A stretch of 8,678 bases of DNA from Tissierellia bacterium (lineage in GTDB: Bacteria > Bacillota_A > Clostridia > Tissierellales > Peptoniphilaceae). Positions within the stretch are counted from its first letter, which is position 1; every line of letters begins with the position of its first letter. Under the pieces are notes generated by a model, which was not told the DNA's origin, did no database searches, and was given only the letters and a program-made list of their open reading frames with translations. Both the position numbers and the translations under genes were made by a program. The stretch covers positions 1-8,678 of the forward strand of contig JAAYEN010000292.1 in NCBI GenBank assembly GCA_012728775.1, written 5' to 3'. Shown one piece after another: positions 6,773 through 8,678 of this stretch.

Positions 6773-8678
6773 ATGGAAAATTTTTTAAATGAATTAAATG
6801 ATATACAATATAAATGTATTACAGAAACAGAAGGGCCACAACTTATTTTAGCTGGAGCTGGTAGTGGCAAAACCAGAGTAGTTACTACAAAAATAGCATA
6901 TTTAGTAAAGTATGAAAAAGTCAATCCTCAAGAAATATTGGCATTCACTTTCACAAATAAAGCTGCAAAAGAGATGAAAGATAGAGTTTCTAAATTACTA
7001 GAATCCGATGTAGAAAAAATGTGGATTGGCACCTTTCATTCCATGTGCGTTAGAATACTTAGGAGGGATTTAAATTTTCCTAATTATACAAAGAATTTCT
7101 CTATTTTTGACACAACTGACCAAAAAACTTTAATAAAAGAATGTATAAGAGAACTGAATTTAGATGAAAAAATATATACTCCTAATTATGTTCAAAATAA
7201 AATTAGTAGTATGAAAAATGAAGGAATAACGCCATTAGAGTTTGAGAAATTTGCTTTCTCGCCAATAGATAAAAAGCTTGTCGAATTGTATAAAATGTAT
7301 GAAAGAAAAATGCAAAGTAATAATGCATTTGATTTTGATGATTTGATAATAAAAGTAATCGAATTATTTACAAATGATAGTATGATAAAAACTTACTATC
7401 AACAAAGATTTAGATATGTATTTGTAGATGAGTATCAAGATACAAATAACGTCCAATATCAGTTAATTAAATTAATATCAGGAATGCATAATAATATTTG
7501 TGTAGTTGGTGATGCAGACCAATCTATTTATAAATGGAGAGGAGCTAATATAAATAATATTCTAAATTTTGAAAAAGACTATAATAATACAAACCAAATT
7601 ATTTTGTCTCAAAATTATAGATCAACTCAAAGCATATTAGAAATTGCAAACTCAGTTATTCAAAACAATACTGAAAGAATAAAAAAAGATCTTTGGACCT
7701 CTAATGAAGTAGGGGACAAACCTACTTTATATGAAGCTGGAAATAGCACTGAGGAGGCTATACAAGTAGCTAATGTTATTGAAAAAATAATTAATGAAGG
7801 AGAAAAACCTTCTGAAATAGCAATATTATATCGCTCTAATTATATTAGTAGAGAATTCGAAGAACAACTTATTAAAAGAGATATAAACTATAAAGTAATA
7901 GGTGGTATTAAATTTTACGATAGAGCAGAAATAAAAGATATCTTAGGTTATTTAAGATTGATAGTTAATGAAGATGATGATGTATCCTTTAGAAGAGTTG
8001 TCAATTCTCCTAAACGTGGTATAGGAGATGTTACAGTAGATAAACTTTCAGAAATTGCAACAGAAAAGAATATTTCCCTTTATAAAGCTTTGGAATATGT
8101 AGAAGATTATGACAAATTATTTGATGCTAGAGCTCAAAAAAATCTAAGCAATTTTAAAAATCTTATTGACAACCTAAAAATTAAATCACTAAGCAATTCT
8201 ATAACTGAGCTTTTAGAGTTTTTATTAGAAAGAGTAGAATATATTTCTGGATTGGAAAAAATTGATACATTAGAAGCTAGATCTAAAATAGAAAATATAG
8301 AAGAATTTTTAAGTTCAGTAAAAAACTTTGAAGATAACGAAGAAGGGACATTGCACGAATTTCTAGTAGGAGTTTCACTTCTTTCAGATGTTGACAAAAC
8401 AGAAAACATCGAGGAAGCTGTCTCTTTAATAACAGTTCATTCTGCTAAAGGATTGGAATTTAAACATGTTTTCATTGTTGCTTTAGAGGAAGGAGTTTTT
8501 CCATCAAGTTATGCTGAATTAGATGAAGATATTGAAGAAGAAAGGCGACTTATGTATGTAGCTTTAACTAGAGCAAAAAACAATCTATATTTATCTTATG
8601 CAAAATCTAGAATGAGACATGGAAAAATAAATTATCAATTACCTTCGAGTTTTATTGAGGAAATGGATGAAAATTTCA
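6773..8678 (+). CDS. pcrA: UvrD/PcrA-type ATP-dependent 3'-5' DNA helicase (3' end outside window)
   Basis: This is a superfamily 1A helicase acting in nucleotide excision repair, removal of recombinase filaments and, in Gram-positives, rolling-circle plasmid replication. The frame stays open from ATG 6773 to the window edge, giving 635 codons of an expected total of roughly 720-750. AAGGAG (6762-6767) lies five bases before the ATG. Motifs in order are the Q motif (Q12), Walker A AGAGSGKT (27-34, K33), Ia AFTFTNKAA (57-65), Ib GTFHSMC (86-92), II DEYQD (219-223), III GDADQSIYKWRGA (246-258), IV NYRS (281-284), V VHSAKGLEF (555-563) and VI RRLMYVALTRAK (591-602). Only the C-terminal tail is missing. 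In PcrA that tail contains the Tudor-like RNA polymerase-binding domain, so PcrA cannot be separated fully from other UvrD-like paralogues here. The ligA gene that often follows pcrA is outside the window. Confidence 0.93.
   Translation, partial: MENFLNELNDIQYKCITETEGPQLILAGAGSGKTRVVTTKIAYLVKYEKVNPQEILAFTFTNKAAKEMKDRVSKLLESDVEKMWIGTFHSMCVRILRRDLNFPNYTKNFSIFDTTDQKTLIKECIRELNLDEKIYTPNYVQNKISSMKNEGITPLEFEKFAFSPIDKKLVELYKMYERKMQSNNAFDFDDLIIKVIELFTNDSMIKTYYQQRFRYVFVDEYQDTNNVQYQLIKLISGMHNNICVVGDADQSIYKWRGANINNILNFEKDYNNTNQIILSQNYRSTQSILEIANSVIQNNTERIKKDLWTSNEVGDKPTLYEAGNSTEEAIQVANVIEKIINEGEKPSEIAILYRSNYISREFEEQLIKRDINYKVIGGIKFYDRAEIKDILGYLRLIVNEDDDVSFRRVVNSPKRGIGDVTVDKLSEIATEKNISLYKALEYVEDYDKLFDARAQKNLSNFKNLIDNLKIKSLSNSITELLEFLLERVEYISGLEKIDTLEARSKIENIEEFLSSVKNFEDNEEGTLHEFLVGVSLLSDVDKTENIEEAVSLITVHSAKGLEFKHVFIVALEEGVFPSSYAELDEDIEEERRLMYVALTRAKNNLYLSYAKSRMRHGKINYQLPSSFIEEMDENF

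Noticed and set aside
8134..8409. Minus-strand open frame of 91 codons
   Set aside because: It lies wholly inside the helicase gene, antisense to an intact reading frame that carries all helicase motifs.

Overview
The window is ordinary chromosomal DNA from a low-GC, AT-rich Bacillota (Firmicute). The evidence is A/T-ending codons throughout, strong AGGAGG-type ribosome binding sites, and the infB-rbfA-nrnA-truB-ribF gene order typical of that phylum. An anaerobic lineage of Clostridia/Tissierellia type would fit, but this is inference; nothing in the sequence fixes the genus. All genes lie on the + strand. There is no mobile element, CRISPR array, tRNA, rRNA or prophage gene, and no gap longer than about 105 bases.

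Region 1 (1-5619) is the distal part of the classical translation operon. It holds infB (initiation factor 2, TTG start), rbfA (ribosome maturation), nrnA (DHH/DHHA1 nanoRNase/pAp phosphatase), truB (tRNA pseudouridine-55 synthase) and ribF (riboflavin kinase/FAD synthetase). Each gene overlaps the next, by 11, 1, 4 and 14 bases. nrnA, truB and ribF have poor Shine-Dalgarno sequences, so translational coupling is likely. The genes jointly serve initiation, 30S maturation, RNA turnover, tRNA modification and flavin cofactor supply. No strong terminator follows ribF.

Region 2 (5620-6721) is a two-gene unit with its own likely promoter, containing a 14-bp perfect palindrome between the -35 and -10 elements. 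It encodes an 80-aa GNAT-fold protein of the small COG2388/NATD1-like type and deoD (purine nucleoside phosphorylase), and ends in a clear rho-independent hairpin.

Region 3 (6722-8678) starts with a short promoter region and a 5'-complete UvrD/PcrA-type helicase gene that runs off the right edge. All the superfamily 1A helicase motifs from the Q motif to motif VI are within the window.

I do not see a previously undescribed system. The points worth a second look are modest: divergent signature residues in TruB and RibF, the palindrome in the promoter of the acetyltransferase-deoD unit, a similar extended -10 element before both the second and third transcription units, the coupled-translation architecture, and an A9 run in nrnA where slippage would remove the DHHA1 domain.
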